Positions 17,075 to 25,466 of a stretch of DNA of 41,917 nt are shown here, one piece after another (position 1 is the stretch's first letter; every line of letters begins with the position of its first letter). A program made the position numbers and the translations under genes. Origin of the DNA: Bacteroidota bacterium (GTDB taxonomy: Bacteria; Bacteroidota; Bacteroidia; Bacteroidales; Porphyromonadaceae); contig JAEWGA010000053.1 in NCBI GenBank assembly GCA_023388555.1, positions 1-41,917 of the forward strand. Reading direction: 5' to 3'. The notes beneath the pieces were generated by a model. The model was not told where the DNA came from. It saw only the letters and a program-made list of their open reading frames with translations, and searched no databases.

Positions 17075-19459
17075 ATGAGACTGACAGAGCTACATACCGG
17101 CGACAGAGCTATTATTACTGCGCTACATACCGAAGCCTCTTTTAAGAAGCGGCTAATGGAGATGGGATTTATTGTGGGGAACGAAATATTGGTAGTTAAG
17201 AATGCCCCTTTACACGACCCCGTGGAGTATCGGATTTTGAATTATAACGTATCGTTACGCCGGTCCGAGTCCAAGTTGATAGAGGTGGAACTTATTTATG
17301 AGTCGAAACGTTCGTCCGCAAATATTCAGCACGTTAGCTCACACCCCGAGGACTTACAACCTTACGCTACAAGGCAACACCAGGAGCGCACCATACGGGT
17401 TGCCTTTATAGGAAACCCCAACTGCGGCAAAACCTCGTTATTCAATGCAGCCAGTGGAGCACGAGAACATGTGGGAAACTACAGCGGTGTAACAGTAGAT
17501 GCCAAAACGGCAACCTACAAACAAGGCGGCTACACCTTTGAGCTGATAGACCTGCCAGGTGCGTACTCCCTTTCCTGTTACAGTCCCGAAGAAAGCTTTA
17601 TTGCAGAATACCTAACGGGCCGAAACGCACCAGACGTTATACTAAACGTAGTAGACGCCACCAACCTGCACCGGAACTTGTACATGACGGTACAGCTGAT
17701 GGAAACAGGGTTGCCCATAGTAGTAGCACTGAATATGTTCGACGAATTGGAGCGCTACAAAATCCAGTTGGATGTTCCCTTTTTAGGGAAACTATTAGGA
17801 TTACCGTTTTGCCCCACGGTGGGGCGCACAGGCTCGGGGCTTAAGCCACTGTTCGAGCATATCATAAAACTACACGAAAACCGGTCCGAGGTCCGACGCA
17901 TCATAGACATCCGCTATAATGTAGACATAGAAGCAGCAATAGCTCAGGTATCGGAAGCGGTGGATAAGGTTCGTAACAACAACGACAACCTTTTTAGGGG
18001 TATCCGTTCGCGCTATATAGCCCTAAAACTATTGGAAGAGGATAAGGCTATACAAGAACAGCTAAAGAAACAATGCCCCAAAGCCGACTTCCTGCTAACC
18101 GCCGCCCGCTATGCACATGGCAATTACACCAAAGACCCCGCTGCCGACCTACAAACAACCATAACAGAAACAAGGTACGGCTTTGTGAGCGGAGCGCTAA
18201 GAGAAACAATGAAGCAGGCAACCTACTCGGGGAAAATGGACCGAAACCAACGCATCGACCATATATTAACCCACCCACTGTGGGGCTTGCCCATATTCTT
18301 TGGCCTCCTATACCTAATATTCCAAGCCACCTTTACGCTGGGAAGCTACCCCATGGAATGGATAGAGAGCGGCGTAACATGGCTGGGGGAACAGCTAAGC
18401 CAAATAATGCCCGCAGGTGCTTTGCACGACCTACTTATAGATGGCGTATTGGGCGGTGTTGGTGGCGTTATAGTATTTCTGCCGAACATTGTACTGCTGT
18501 ACCTCTTTTTATCGCTCCTTGAGGATACAGGCTATATGGCACGAGGGGTATTCATCATGGATAAGCTAATGCACTTGGTAGGGCTACACGGCAAATCCTT
18601 TATCCCCTTAGTAATGGGGTTTGGTTGCAATGTTCCAGCAGTGATGTCCACCCGCATGATCGAGAGCCGTAACAGCCGAATGGTAACCATGTTGGTATTA
18701 CCTTTCATGAGTTGTAGCGCACGCCTTCCGGTATACCTGTTGCTGGCTGGTGCATTCTTCCCGCAAAAGGCCGGACTAATACTTTTTGTGCTATATGTGG
18801 GAGGTATTGTGCTGGCAATACTTTCGGCATTAGCCCTAAAAAAATGGTTTTTTGCCTACGAAGACACCCCCTTTGTGATGGAGCTACCACCCTACCGCAT
18901 ACCAACCCCCATTAGCGTGTTATTACACATGTGGAGTAAAGCTAAGCAGTACCTGCACAAGATGGGGAGCATCATTTTGCTCGGCTCCATAGCAATATGG
19001 GCCTTGGGATACTTCCCGCGTAACGCAGAAGAGGAGTCGGAGCAATACCAACAAGAGCACTCTTACATAGGGCAGTTAGGCCATGCCATAGAACCTATAG
19101 TAGCACCATTGGGATACGACTGGAAAATGGGCGTTTCTTTACTATCGGGAGCCGCTGCCAAAGAAATTGTGGTAAGCACCATGGGCGTGCTATATGCGGC
19201 CGACTCCGAGGACGTGTCTGGGTTAGGACAAAAGCTCCGAACAGCAACCCGCCCCGACGGAACACCCCTATACGATCCCGTGGTGATATTCTCCTTTATG
19301 GTTTTTGTGCTGGTTTACTTCCCTTGTATTGCAACCTTGGTGGCTATAGGCCGGGAGTCTGGCTCCTACAAATGGGCACTCTTTTCTGCCCTATACACCA
19401 TATTGCTGGCATGGTGCTTAGGGTTATTGGTTACACAAATAGGAAGACTCATCTTTTAG
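17075..19459 (+). CDS. feoB: Ferrous iron transporter, FeoA-FeoB fusion
   Basis: The 794-residue protein imports Fe2+ across the inner membrane. Residues 1-75 form a FeoA (SH3-like) domain fused in front of FeoB, an arrangement common in Bacteroidota. The G domain follows with G1 GNPNCGKT (113-120), G3 DLPG (159-162) and G4 NMFD (220-223), then a helical GDI-like region. The membrane part carries two Gate-type motifs, including PLVMGFGCNVPAVMSTR. I chose ATG 17075, where FeoA homology starts; an in-frame GTG at 17048 lies upstream of the promoter-like box. A 53-residue Cys-rich partner gene follows after four bases. FeoAB is usually repressed by iron through Fur or DtxR; I could not identify an operator. 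Confidence 0.95.
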   Translation: MRLTELHTGDRAIITALHTEASFKKRLMEMGFIVGNEILVVKNAPLHDPVEYRILNYNVSLRRSESKLIEVELIYESKRSSANIQHVSSHPEDLQPYATRQHQERTIRVAFIGNPNCGKTSLFNAASGAREHVGNYSGVTVDAKTATYKQGGYTFELIDLPGAYSLSCYSPEESFIAEYLTGRNAPDVILNVVDATNLHRNLYMTVQLMETGLPIVVALNMFDELERYKIQLDVPFLGKLLGLPFCPTVGRTGSGLKPLFEHIIKLHENRSEVRRIIDIRYNVDIEAAIAQVSEAVDKVRNNNDNLFRGIRSRYIALKLLEEDKAIQEQLKKQCPKADFLLTAARYAHGNYTKDPAADLQTTITETRYGFVSGALRETMKQATYSGKMDRNQRIDHILTHPLWGLPIFFGLLYLIFQATFTLGSYPMEWIESGVTWLGEQLSQIMPAGALHDLLIDGVLGGVGGVIVFLPNIVLLYLFLSLLEDTGYMARGVFIMDKLMHLVGLHGKSFIPLVMGFGCNVPAVMSTRMIESRNSRMVTMLVLPFMSCSARLPVYLLLAGAFFPQKAGLILFVLYVGGIVLAILSALALKKWFFAYEDTPFVMELPPYRIPTPISVLLHMWSKAKQYLHKMGSIILLGSIAIWALGYFPRNAEEESEQYQQEHSYIGQLGHAIEPIVAPLGYDWKMGVSLLSGAAAKEIVVSTMGVLYAADSEDVSGLGQKLRTATRPDGTPLYDPVVIFSFMVFVLVYFPCIATLVAIGRESGSYKWALFSALYTILLAWCLGLLVTQIGRLIF

Positions 19460-19463
19460 GCTT

Positions 19464-19625
19464 ATGTGGCAAGATATCGTTGTTTACATCATCATAGCTT
19501 TCGTAGTAGGCATACTGGTACACAATGCCTACAAAATGCTAAAAAAAGAGAACGCCTCCGGCTGTAACGGCTGTACACATTGCTCCCCCAGGGATAAAAG
19601 GAATGGCAGTAAACCTTGCGCCTAA
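19464..19625 (+). CDS. FeoB-associated Cys-rich membrane protein
   Basis: This 53-residue gene encodes one N-terminal membrane helix (about 4-22) and a C-terminal tail with CNGCTHC and a final Cys close to the end. Small proteins of this layout follow feoB in many bacteria and are known as FeoB-associated Cys-rich membrane proteins, similar in position to FeoC. A role in Fe2+ handling or assembly of the transporter is plausible but unproven. It begins four bases after the feoB stop, which implies co-translation. The start is ATG 19464 (MWQDIVVY). Confidence 0.85.
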   Translation: MWQDIVVYIIIAFVVGILVHNAYKMLKKENASGCNGCTHCSPRDKRNGSKPCA

Positions 19626-19659
19626 CATTGTTTTTACCGGATATATACACGTCAAGTTG

Positions 19660-19667
19660 TATCTTTG
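19660..19667 (+). promoter_or_regulatory. -7 box before the sugar permease gene
   Basis: TATCTTTG is a perfect TAnnTTTG match, 52 bases before the permease ATG. The -33 element is poor; a T-rich stretch lies 24-29 bases upstream. A weaker CACCTTTG lies at 19703-19710. Confidence 0.5.
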
Positions 19668-19719
19668 GACCAAAGAAACAAACCATTGAACCTTCTATTC
19701 TGCACCTTTGGTATACGAT

Positions 19720-20997
19720 ATGAAACCCGAAAACCATAAAAGGAAGTCGCCCATAGCCTGGGTACCTACCGTTTATTTTGCCATGGGGTTGCCTATGGTA
19801 CTGATCTCGGACGTTTCCTTGCTAATGTTTAAGGACTTAGGTATTGGCGATGCCCAAATAGCCTTTTGGAGTTCGTTGCTGGTTTTACCGTGGTCCCTAA
19901 AGCCTTTTTGGAGCCCCTTCATGGAAATTTTTGGTTCCAAAAAACAATACGTCATTTTCACGGAATTCATCTCGGCGGTGGCACTGGGGCTTATTGCTGC
20001 CTCGTTGGGGATGGACCTTTTCTTTGCAACCTCCATTGTCCTGATGCTGTTTATGGCCATCAGCGGTTCCGTTCACGACATAGCTGGCGATGGCACCTAT
20101 ATGCACTACCTGGACGACGTACAGCAAAGCCAATACATAGGTTGGCAAGGGGCTTTTTATAACCTTGCCAAAATATTGGCAAAGGGCGGGCTGGTATACC
20201 TTGTAGGCGTCCTCTCCAGCCATATTGGCATACTAAGGTCCTGGCAATTAGTAATGGTAATAGCTGGTGTACTTTTGGGGGGTGTTGGGTTCTACCACTT
20301 GCTCTCCTTACCAGGGAAAATGGAAAACTCTCAGAGCAAACCCCAATTCCAACAAGTACTGCAAGAATTGCTAAACGTTATTAGGACCTTCTTCCAGAAA
20401 AAACACATTTGGTACTACATGCTGTTTATTTTGCTGTACCGACTAACCGAAGGCTTGGCCACCAAGATAGCACCACTATTCCTAACAGCAGACCGTGCTG
20501 TGGGCGGACTGGGCATGACGAACGAACAGTACGGACTCATTTACGGCACAGGGGGTACAATAGCCTTCATTATAGGCTCAATTTTATCGGGCTACTACAT
20601 CTCGCACTATGGGCTAAAACGGGTACTACTTTCGTTAGCACTAATCTTTAACATCCCCTTTGTAGTTTACTTCATGCTGGCCTACTACCTCCCCACCCAA
20701 ATAGCCTACCCCACAGTTGGTATCATACTGGAGTTCTTTGGCTATGGGTTTGGCTTTGTAGGGATTAACCTATTCATGATGCAACAAGTAGCACCAGGGC
20801 CTCACCGCATGGCACACTACGCCATAGGCACCAGTCTTATGAACCTAAGTGTAATGATTCCTGGTATGCTCAGCGGTATCATCAGTGAATATTTAGGCTA
20901 TCAGCACTTCTTCCTTTTGGCTCTTATACTGTGCCTCCCTGGGCTTATTTGCACCGGCTTCGTCCCCTTCACCTACCCCAGTAAAACAACAGAATAA
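19720..20997 (+). CDS. AmpG-like major facilitator superfamily sugar permease
   Basis: The 425-residue inner-membrane protein has about 12 hydrophobic helices and the AmpG-like features of Bacteroidota permeases (WVPTVYFAMGLPMVL, LPWSLKPFWSPFME, HDIAGDGTYM). It lies 31 bases upstream of a GH130 phosphorylase. Permeases of this kind accompany GH130 genes in mannan and N-glycan utilisation loci, so the likely substrate is a small mannose-containing disaccharide rather than muropeptide. That substrate is inferred from context. The start is ATG 19720; an in-frame TTG at 19708 is possible but less likely. Confidence 0.85.
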   Translation: MKPENHKRKSPIAWVPTVYFAMGLPMVLISDVSLLMFKDLGIGDAQIAFWSSLLVLPWSLKPFWSPFMEIFGSKKQYVIFTEFISAVALGLIAASLGMDLFFATSIVLMLFMAISGSVHDIAGDGTYMHYLDDVQQSQYIGWQGAFYNLAKILAKGGLVYLVGVLSSHIGILRSWQLVMVIAGVLLGGVGFYHLLSLPGKMENSQSKPQFQQVLQELLNVIRTFFQKKHIWYYMLFILLYRLTEGLATKIAPLFLTADRAVGGLGMTNEQYGLIYGTGGTIAFIIGSILSGYYISHYGLKRVLLSLALIFNIPFVVYFMLAYYLPTQIAYPTVGIILEFFGYGFGFVGINLFMMQQVAPGPHRMAHYAIGTSLMNLSVMIPGMLSGIISEYLGYQHFFLLALILCLPGLICTGFVPFTYPSKTTE

Positions 20998-21028
20998 TAT
21001 ATCCCCCTAACTATAAAACTTTTTACCC

Positions 21029-22024
21029 ATGACCACAGGAAAAGATATGATGCTGGCGCCCCACATGCCGTGGGAAGAGAAACCCGCCGGGTGCCAAGAA
21101 CCTATGTGGCGCTACAGCGCAAACCCCATTATAGGCAGGTACGACATCCCCACCTCCAACAGTATATTCAACAGTGCCGTAATACCCTTTGGCGAAGGCT
21201 TTGCCGGTGTGTTCCGGTGCGACAATAAAGCGGTGCAAATGAACATATTTGCAGGCTTTAGCCCAGATGGCATCCATTGGGAAATAAACCCCACCCCCAT
21301 CCAAATGAAGTCTGGGAACACCACCATGATAGAGTCCGAGTACAAATATGACCCTCGGGTGGTATGGATTGAGGACAGGTACTGGATTACTTGGTGCAAC
21401 GGCTACCATGGCCCTACTATTGGAATAGCTTACACCTACGACTTTAAGGAGTTTTTCCAGTGCGAAAACGCCTTCTTACCATTCAACAGGAATGGGGTAC
21501 TCTTCCCGCAAAAAATAAACGGCAAATACGCCATGTTAAGCCGGCCAAGCGATAACGGGCACACGCCTTTTGGCGACATCTACATTAGCTACAGTCCCGA
21601 CATGAAGTACTGGGGCGAACACCGAAGCGTAATGAAGGTTACCCCCTTTCCCGAAAGCGCATGGCAATGCACCAAAATAGGAGCTGGCTCCGTTCCCTTC
21701 CTAACCCAAGAGGGCTGGCTAATGTTTTACCACGGTGTTATTACCACTTGTAACGGATTTAGGTACTCCATGGGTGCTGCCCTTTTGGATAAAGAGGACC
21801 CCTCCAAGGTACTTTATCGTACACGCGACTACCTGTTGGCACCCGCAGCTCCTTACGAGCTAACCGGAGATGTACCCAATGTGGTATTCCCCTGTGCCGC
21901 TTTGCAGGACGGGAAAAGAGTAGCAGTTTACTACGGAGCTGCCGATACCTGTGTGGGTGTTGCTTTTGGTTATATCGATGAAATCATAGCCTTCATCAAG
22001 TCGCACCACTACGACTGTCCTTAA
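21029..22024 (+). CDS. GH130 family beta-1,4-mannosyl phosphorylase
   Basis: The 331-residue cytosolic enzyme belongs to glycoside hydrolase family 130. These enzymes phosphorolyse beta-1,4-linked mannosides such as mannosyl-GlcNAc or mannosyl-glucose, releasing mannose 1-phosphate. The family core is clear: SNSIFNSAVIPF, EYKYDPRVVWIEDRYW with the likely catalytic Asp108, RNGVLFPQKINGKYAMLSRP, and YYGAADTCVGVA near the end. By overall resemblance I place it in the subfamily of Bacteroides N-glycan-core phosphorylases; mannosyl-glucose activity is the alternative. It is paired with the upstream permease for import and intracellular breakdown. No mannosidases or SusCD genes are in the window. 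Confidence 0.9.
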   Translation: MTTGKDMMLAPHMPWEEKPAGCQEPMWRYSANPIIGRYDIPTSNSIFNSAVIPFGEGFAGVFRCDNKAVQMNIFAGFSPDGIHWEINPTPIQMKSGNTTMIESEYKYDPRVVWIEDRYWITWCNGYHGPTIGIAYTYDFKEFFQCENAFLPFNRNGVLFPQKINGKYAMLSRPSDNGHTPFGDIYISYSPDMKYWGEHRSVMKVTPFPESAWQCTKIGAGSVPFLTQEGWLMFYHGVITTCNGFRYSMGAALLDKEDPSKVLYRTRDYLLAPAAPYELTGDVPNVVFPCAALQDGKRVAVYYGAADTCVGVAFGYIDEIIAFIKSHHYDCP

Positions 22025-22047
22025 AACTTACTGGAAACATGAAGTAT

Positions 22048-22083
22048 AGGCATCTGTTCGGTAAGGACGGATGCCTTTTTTTA
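22048..22083 (+). terminator. Terminator-like hairpin between GH130 and the regulator gene
   Basis: AGGCATCTGTT (22048-22058) pairs with GACGGATGCCT (22066-22076), including G-U pairs, and is followed by a T run to 22083. It ends only six bases before the regulator's likely ATG (22090), so it is either the GH130 terminator or an attenuator. Confidence 0.75.
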
Positions 22084-22089
22084 TTGCCA

Positions 22090-22659
22090 ATGAAAACAGA
22101 AGCTATTTGCATCAAGAACATGGTATGCCAACGCTGCATATGGGCTGTTGAGCAAATATTCAAGGCCGAAGGAGTAGTACCAGCTAATATTGAGTTAGGA
22201 AAAGTAACCTTACCTGCACCCTTAACCCCTCGGCAACGTAAACGCATCGAGGAGAAGTTGCAACAATACGGCTTTGAGGTCATAAACAACCAGCAAAGTA
22301 AACTGGTAGAACAAATACGGGTAGGCGTACTCACCTATGTACGACACCCCAATGAGTTTTTACACCTCCGCCTATCGGCCTTCTTGCAGGACCGATGCCA
22401 TAAGGAATACAGCTCGTTAAGCAAGCTCTTCACCCAGGCGCAAGGCATCAGCATAGAACAATACTATATTTTGCAACGGGTAGAATGGGTAAAAGAGTTA
22501 CTACTCTACAACGAGCTTACGGTAAGCGAAATAGCCAACAAGCTCTGTTACTCCAGTGTAGCCCATTTAAGCCGACAATTTAAGCAGGTAACAGGCCTAA
22601 CCCCTACCGCCTTCAAGGAGTCCGTAGCACCCAAACTACAACCGTTGGACAAGATATAA
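22090..22659 (+). CDS. AraC-type regulator with N-terminal HMA-like CxxC domain
   Basis: The 189-residue protein joins a short N-terminal domain resembling a heavy-metal-associated fold (residues 1-70; NMVCQRC with Cys13 and Cys16, plus a further Cys7) to an AraC/XylS DNA-binding domain (about 125-180; LTVSEIANKLCYSSVAHLSR and FKQVTGLTPTAF). It lies directly upstream of a copper P-type ATPase, so I infer a copper- or soft-metal-responsive activator of that gene. The start is ATG 22090. An in-frame ATG at 22039 lies inside the preceding hairpin and would add an implausible tail. No TAnnTTTG box is seen just upstream. Confidence 0.8.
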   Translation: MKTEAICIKNMVCQRCIWAVEQIFKAEGVVPANIELGKVTLPAPLTPRQRKRIEEKLQQYGFEVINNQQSKLVEQIRVGVLTYVRHPNEFLHLRLSAFLQDRCHKEYSSLSKLFTQAQGISIEQYYILQRVEWVKELLLYNELTVSEIANKLCYSSVAHLSRQFKQVTGLTPTAFKESVAPKLQPLDKI

Positions 22660-22702
22660 AGCTATTCCATAATCATATAACAGCAAGTTGCTTAGTGTTC
22701 TC

Positions 22703-22710
22703 TACCTTTG
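22703..22710 (+). promoter_or_regulatory. -7 box of the copper ATPase gene
   Basis: TACCTTTG matches TAnnTTTG, 22 bases before the ATG at 22733. There is no good -33 element at the usual distance; a TTG lies only 12 bases upstream. A weak -33 would fit a promoter needing an activator such as the AraC-type protein next door. Confidence 0.5.
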
Positions 22711-22732
22711 TGCTACACCAAGCAAAAGTTTT

Positions 22733-25219
22733 ATGGGACAACCAAACGCAACCTACCAACACTCCACCTTTACCATACAAGGCATGAGCTGTGCCGCCTG
22801 TGCCGCACAAGTAGAAAAAGCATTGCGCAAACAAGCTGGCGTACAAGAAGCCTTAGTTAATTACGCCTCGGCCACGGCACGCATCAGTTTCAATCCCCAT
22901 ATTATTACGGCTAAAGAGCTACAACAAGCCGTACAACAAGCGGGATACAACCTAATACTTAAAAACGAAGAAGGCATTACCTCCGCCCCTCAAAACGAAT
23001 ACCAACAACTAAAAAAAGAGGCGGCAATAGCAGTTGGCTTAATGTCCCTTTCTATTATAATAGGGATGTTAGGCGGAGAGGTTTTGTGGGGAAAAGTCCT
23101 GATGGCCCTACTCGCCACTCTCATTTTAGCAGGTCCTGGAAAGCGGTTTTACATAAATGCATACAAACAGTTACGCCACCTTTCGGCCAACATGGATACC
23201 TTGGTTGCCGTTAGTACTGGCATTGCCTATGTATTCAGCTTATTCAACCTGCTATGGCCCAACTTTTGGTTACAACAGGGTATTACGCCTCACCTCTATT
23301 TCGAGTCGGCAAGTATGATTATAGCCTTCATACTGGTTGGCAGAGCGCTCGAAGCCCGAGCCAAACAAAAAACCACCTTAGCCATCCGAAAACTAATGGG
23401 GTTGCAGCCCAAATATGTTACACAAATAACACCCCAAGGCGAAAAACGTGTCCCCTTAGAGGCCGTACAAATAGGCGACCACTTAGTAGTGAAACCTGGT
23501 GAACGAATATCGGCAGATGGTGTGGTAGTATCCGGAACCTCCTACGTAGACGAAAGTATGCTTACAGGCGAACCCGTAGCCGAACTAAAAAAAAACGGAA
23601 GTGCTGTTTTTGCAGGCGCTATCAACCAAAAAGGGAGCTTAGTTATACAAGTTGAAAAAGATGCCACCAACACACTCCTGGCACATATTATCCGCTTAGT
23701 ACAAGATGCCCAAGGCTCCAAAGCGCCCGTACAACGCATTGTGGATAAAGTTGCCGGCATATTTGTTCCAAGCATCCTACTCATAAGCCTCCTAACCTTA
23801 GCTATTTGGTGGTGGCTTGCGCCCGCCACAGGCCTAACTTATGGCTTATTGTGCATGATTACGGTGCTTATTATAGCGTGCCCCTGCGCCTTAGGGCTTG
23901 CAACACCTACCGCCTTAATAGTAGGCATAGGCAAAGGAGCAGAGCACGGAATTCTAATTAAAGACGCTACCAGCTTAGAGGTAGCCCGAAAGGTAAACGC
24001 CTTAGTTGTGGACAAAACAGGCACGCTAACAGAAGGGAAACCCCAAATGGTAGCAGAACATTGGTGCGCCTCAAAAGAACAATATGCGCCCATACTATAT
24101 AGCTTAGAAACACGCTCCGATCACCCCTTGGCAGAAGCCATAACAAACGCCTATCCCCACCCTAAAAGTTTAGCAGTAACCGAGGTGGAAAACATGCCCG
24201 GCAAAGGGCTACGTGGTATAATAGATGCCGAAACATATTGGATAGGAAACGAAGCCCTACTACAAGAGGCAGGCATTCAGCTACCAGCAGAGCTAAAACA
24301 AAAACAGCAAACATGGAACCAAAAAGGGTACAGCACCGTTTTTTTCAGCACCCAACAACAGCTATTAGGAGGCTTCGCCATTAGCGACAAGCTAAAAGAG
24401 ACGTCCAAAGAGGCCATTCAGGAGCTACAAAAAGCTGGAATCCGGGCATATATGCTAACCGGCGACAACAAAGCAGCAGCACAAGCAATAGCCGAACAAG
24501 TTAACTTGTCGGACTATAAAGCTAAAGTGTTACCCCACGAAAAAGCCGCTTTTGTGGAAAAACTCCAGCAACAAGGATATACCGTAGCCATGGTAGGCGA
24601 TGGCATTAACGATAGTGCCGCCCTGGCGCAAGCCGACCTAAGTATAGCCATGGGGAAAGGTAGCGATATTGCTATGGATACCGCCATGGTTACCATTTTA
24701 TCGTCGGACCTACTGCGTATTCCTCAGGCCATACGGCTATCGCAACAAACAATTCGCACAGTACACCAAAACCTCTTCTGGGCCTTTATATATAACATAT
24801 TAGCTATTCCTATAGCGGCTGGCATCTTATACCCCTTATGGGGGATATTGCTAAACCCTGCCATAGGAAGTGCCGCCATGGCTCTTAGTAGCGTTAGTGT
24901 AGTAAGTAACAGTTTAAGGTTACGGCGCAAAAAGCTATTGTCCGTACCTACCCTATCACCTATAAACACCAATATTATGCAACCACAAACAGCACCTTTC
25001 TCCTATGAATTCACTGTAGAGGGTATGACCTGTCCTCACTGCCAAGCACACGTAGCCAAAGCCTTAAACAGCCTTTCTGGCGTAACAGCAACCGTTAGCT
25101 TAACGCCTCCGGTAGCTAAGGTAACTGCCAACCGACAACTAACACACAACGAGCTTCAACACGTTGTACATGAGGAGGCTGGCAACTATACCCTTATCCC
25201 CTCTCAAAACAGCAAATAA
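22733..25219 (+). CDS. copA: Copper-exporting P1B-type ATPase with N- and C-terminal metal-binding domains
   Basis: The 828-residue ATPase should pump Cu+ out of the cytoplasm. It has an N-terminal HMA domain with GMSCAAC (Cys20 and Cys23), an actuator with TGEP, the membrane CPC motif (383-385) typical of Cu+/Ag+ pumps, the phosphorylation motif DKTGT (Asp427), an HP-containing nucleotide domain and GDGINDSAAL. A second HMA domain (GMTCPHC, Cys767 and Cys770) is attached at the C-terminus, an uncommon position for this family. An in-frame ATG at codon 749 could start a free 80-residue CopZ-like chaperone. I chose ATG 22733 because the upstream extension overlaps the promoter box. Three hairpins follow. 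Confidence 0.95.
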   Translation: MGQPNATYQHSTFTIQGMSCAACAAQVEKALRKQAGVQEALVNYASATARISFNPHIITAKELQQAVQQAGYNLILKNEEGITSAPQNEYQQLKKEAAIAVGLMSLSIIIGMLGGEVLWGKVLMALLATLILAGPGKRFYINAYKQLRHLSANMDTLVAVSTGIAYVFSLFNLLWPNFWLQQGITPHLYFESASMIIAFILVGRALEARAKQKTTLAIRKLMGLQPKYVTQITPQGEKRVPLEAVQIGDHLVVKPGERISADGVVVSGTSYVDESMLTGEPVAELKKNGSAVFAGAINQKGSLVIQVEKDATNTLLAHIIRLVQDAQGSKAPVQRIVDKVAGIFVPSILLISLLTLAIWWWLAPATGLTYGLLCMITVLIIACPCALGLATPTALIVGIGKGAEHGILIKDATSLEVARKVNALVVDKTGTLTEGKPQMVAEHWCASKEQYAPILYSLETRSDHPLAEAITNAYPHPKSLAVTEVENMPGKGLRGIIDAETYWIGNEALLQEAGIQLPAELKQKQQTWNQKGYSTVFFSTQQQLLGGFAISDKLKETSKEAIQELQKAGIRAYMLTGDNKAAAQAIAEQVNLSDYKAKVLPHEKAAFVEKLQQQGYTVAMVGDGINDSAALAQADLSIAMGKGSDIAMDTAMVTILSSDLLRIPQAIRLSQQTIRTVHQNLFWAFIYNILAIPIAAGILYPLWGILLNPAIGSAAMALSSVSVVSNSLRLRRKKLLSVPTLSPINTNIMQPQTAPFSYEFTVEGMTCPHCQAHVAKALNSLSGVTATVSLTPPVAKVTANRQLTHNELQHVVHEEAGNYTLIPSQNSK

Positions 25220-25233
25220 TACCATAACAGGGA

Positions 25234-25335
25234 TAAGGCACAAAATCGCCTTAAAAAGTTTAAGCGTCCGGTATTAAAGCACCGGGCGCTTTTTTTCACA
25301 CTGGGCATTCAGCATTCACGCTGGATGCTTTTTTT
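25234..25335 (+). terminator. Cluster of three hairpins ending the copA unit
   Basis: Hairpin one is TAAGGC with GCCTTA (25234-25253). Hairpin two, AAGCGTCCGGT with ACCGGGCGCTT, is followed by a T run (25262-25297). Hairpin three, AGCATTCA with TGGATGCT, is also followed by T (25311-25335). They lie between convergent copA and queC and may serve both strands. The rest of the gap to queC (25336-25466) shows nothing. Confidence 0.8.
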
Positions 25336-25466
25336 ACCCCAAAAGAGGCCTCCTCAAACTGGGCTTATACAGCCATTTCCAATAACCTCAGCAAAAAGCA
25401 ATACCCTAACAGCCCCTAAAAACCAATCACACTAAAGAATCTGAGAAAAGGGGCATAGGGATTAGG

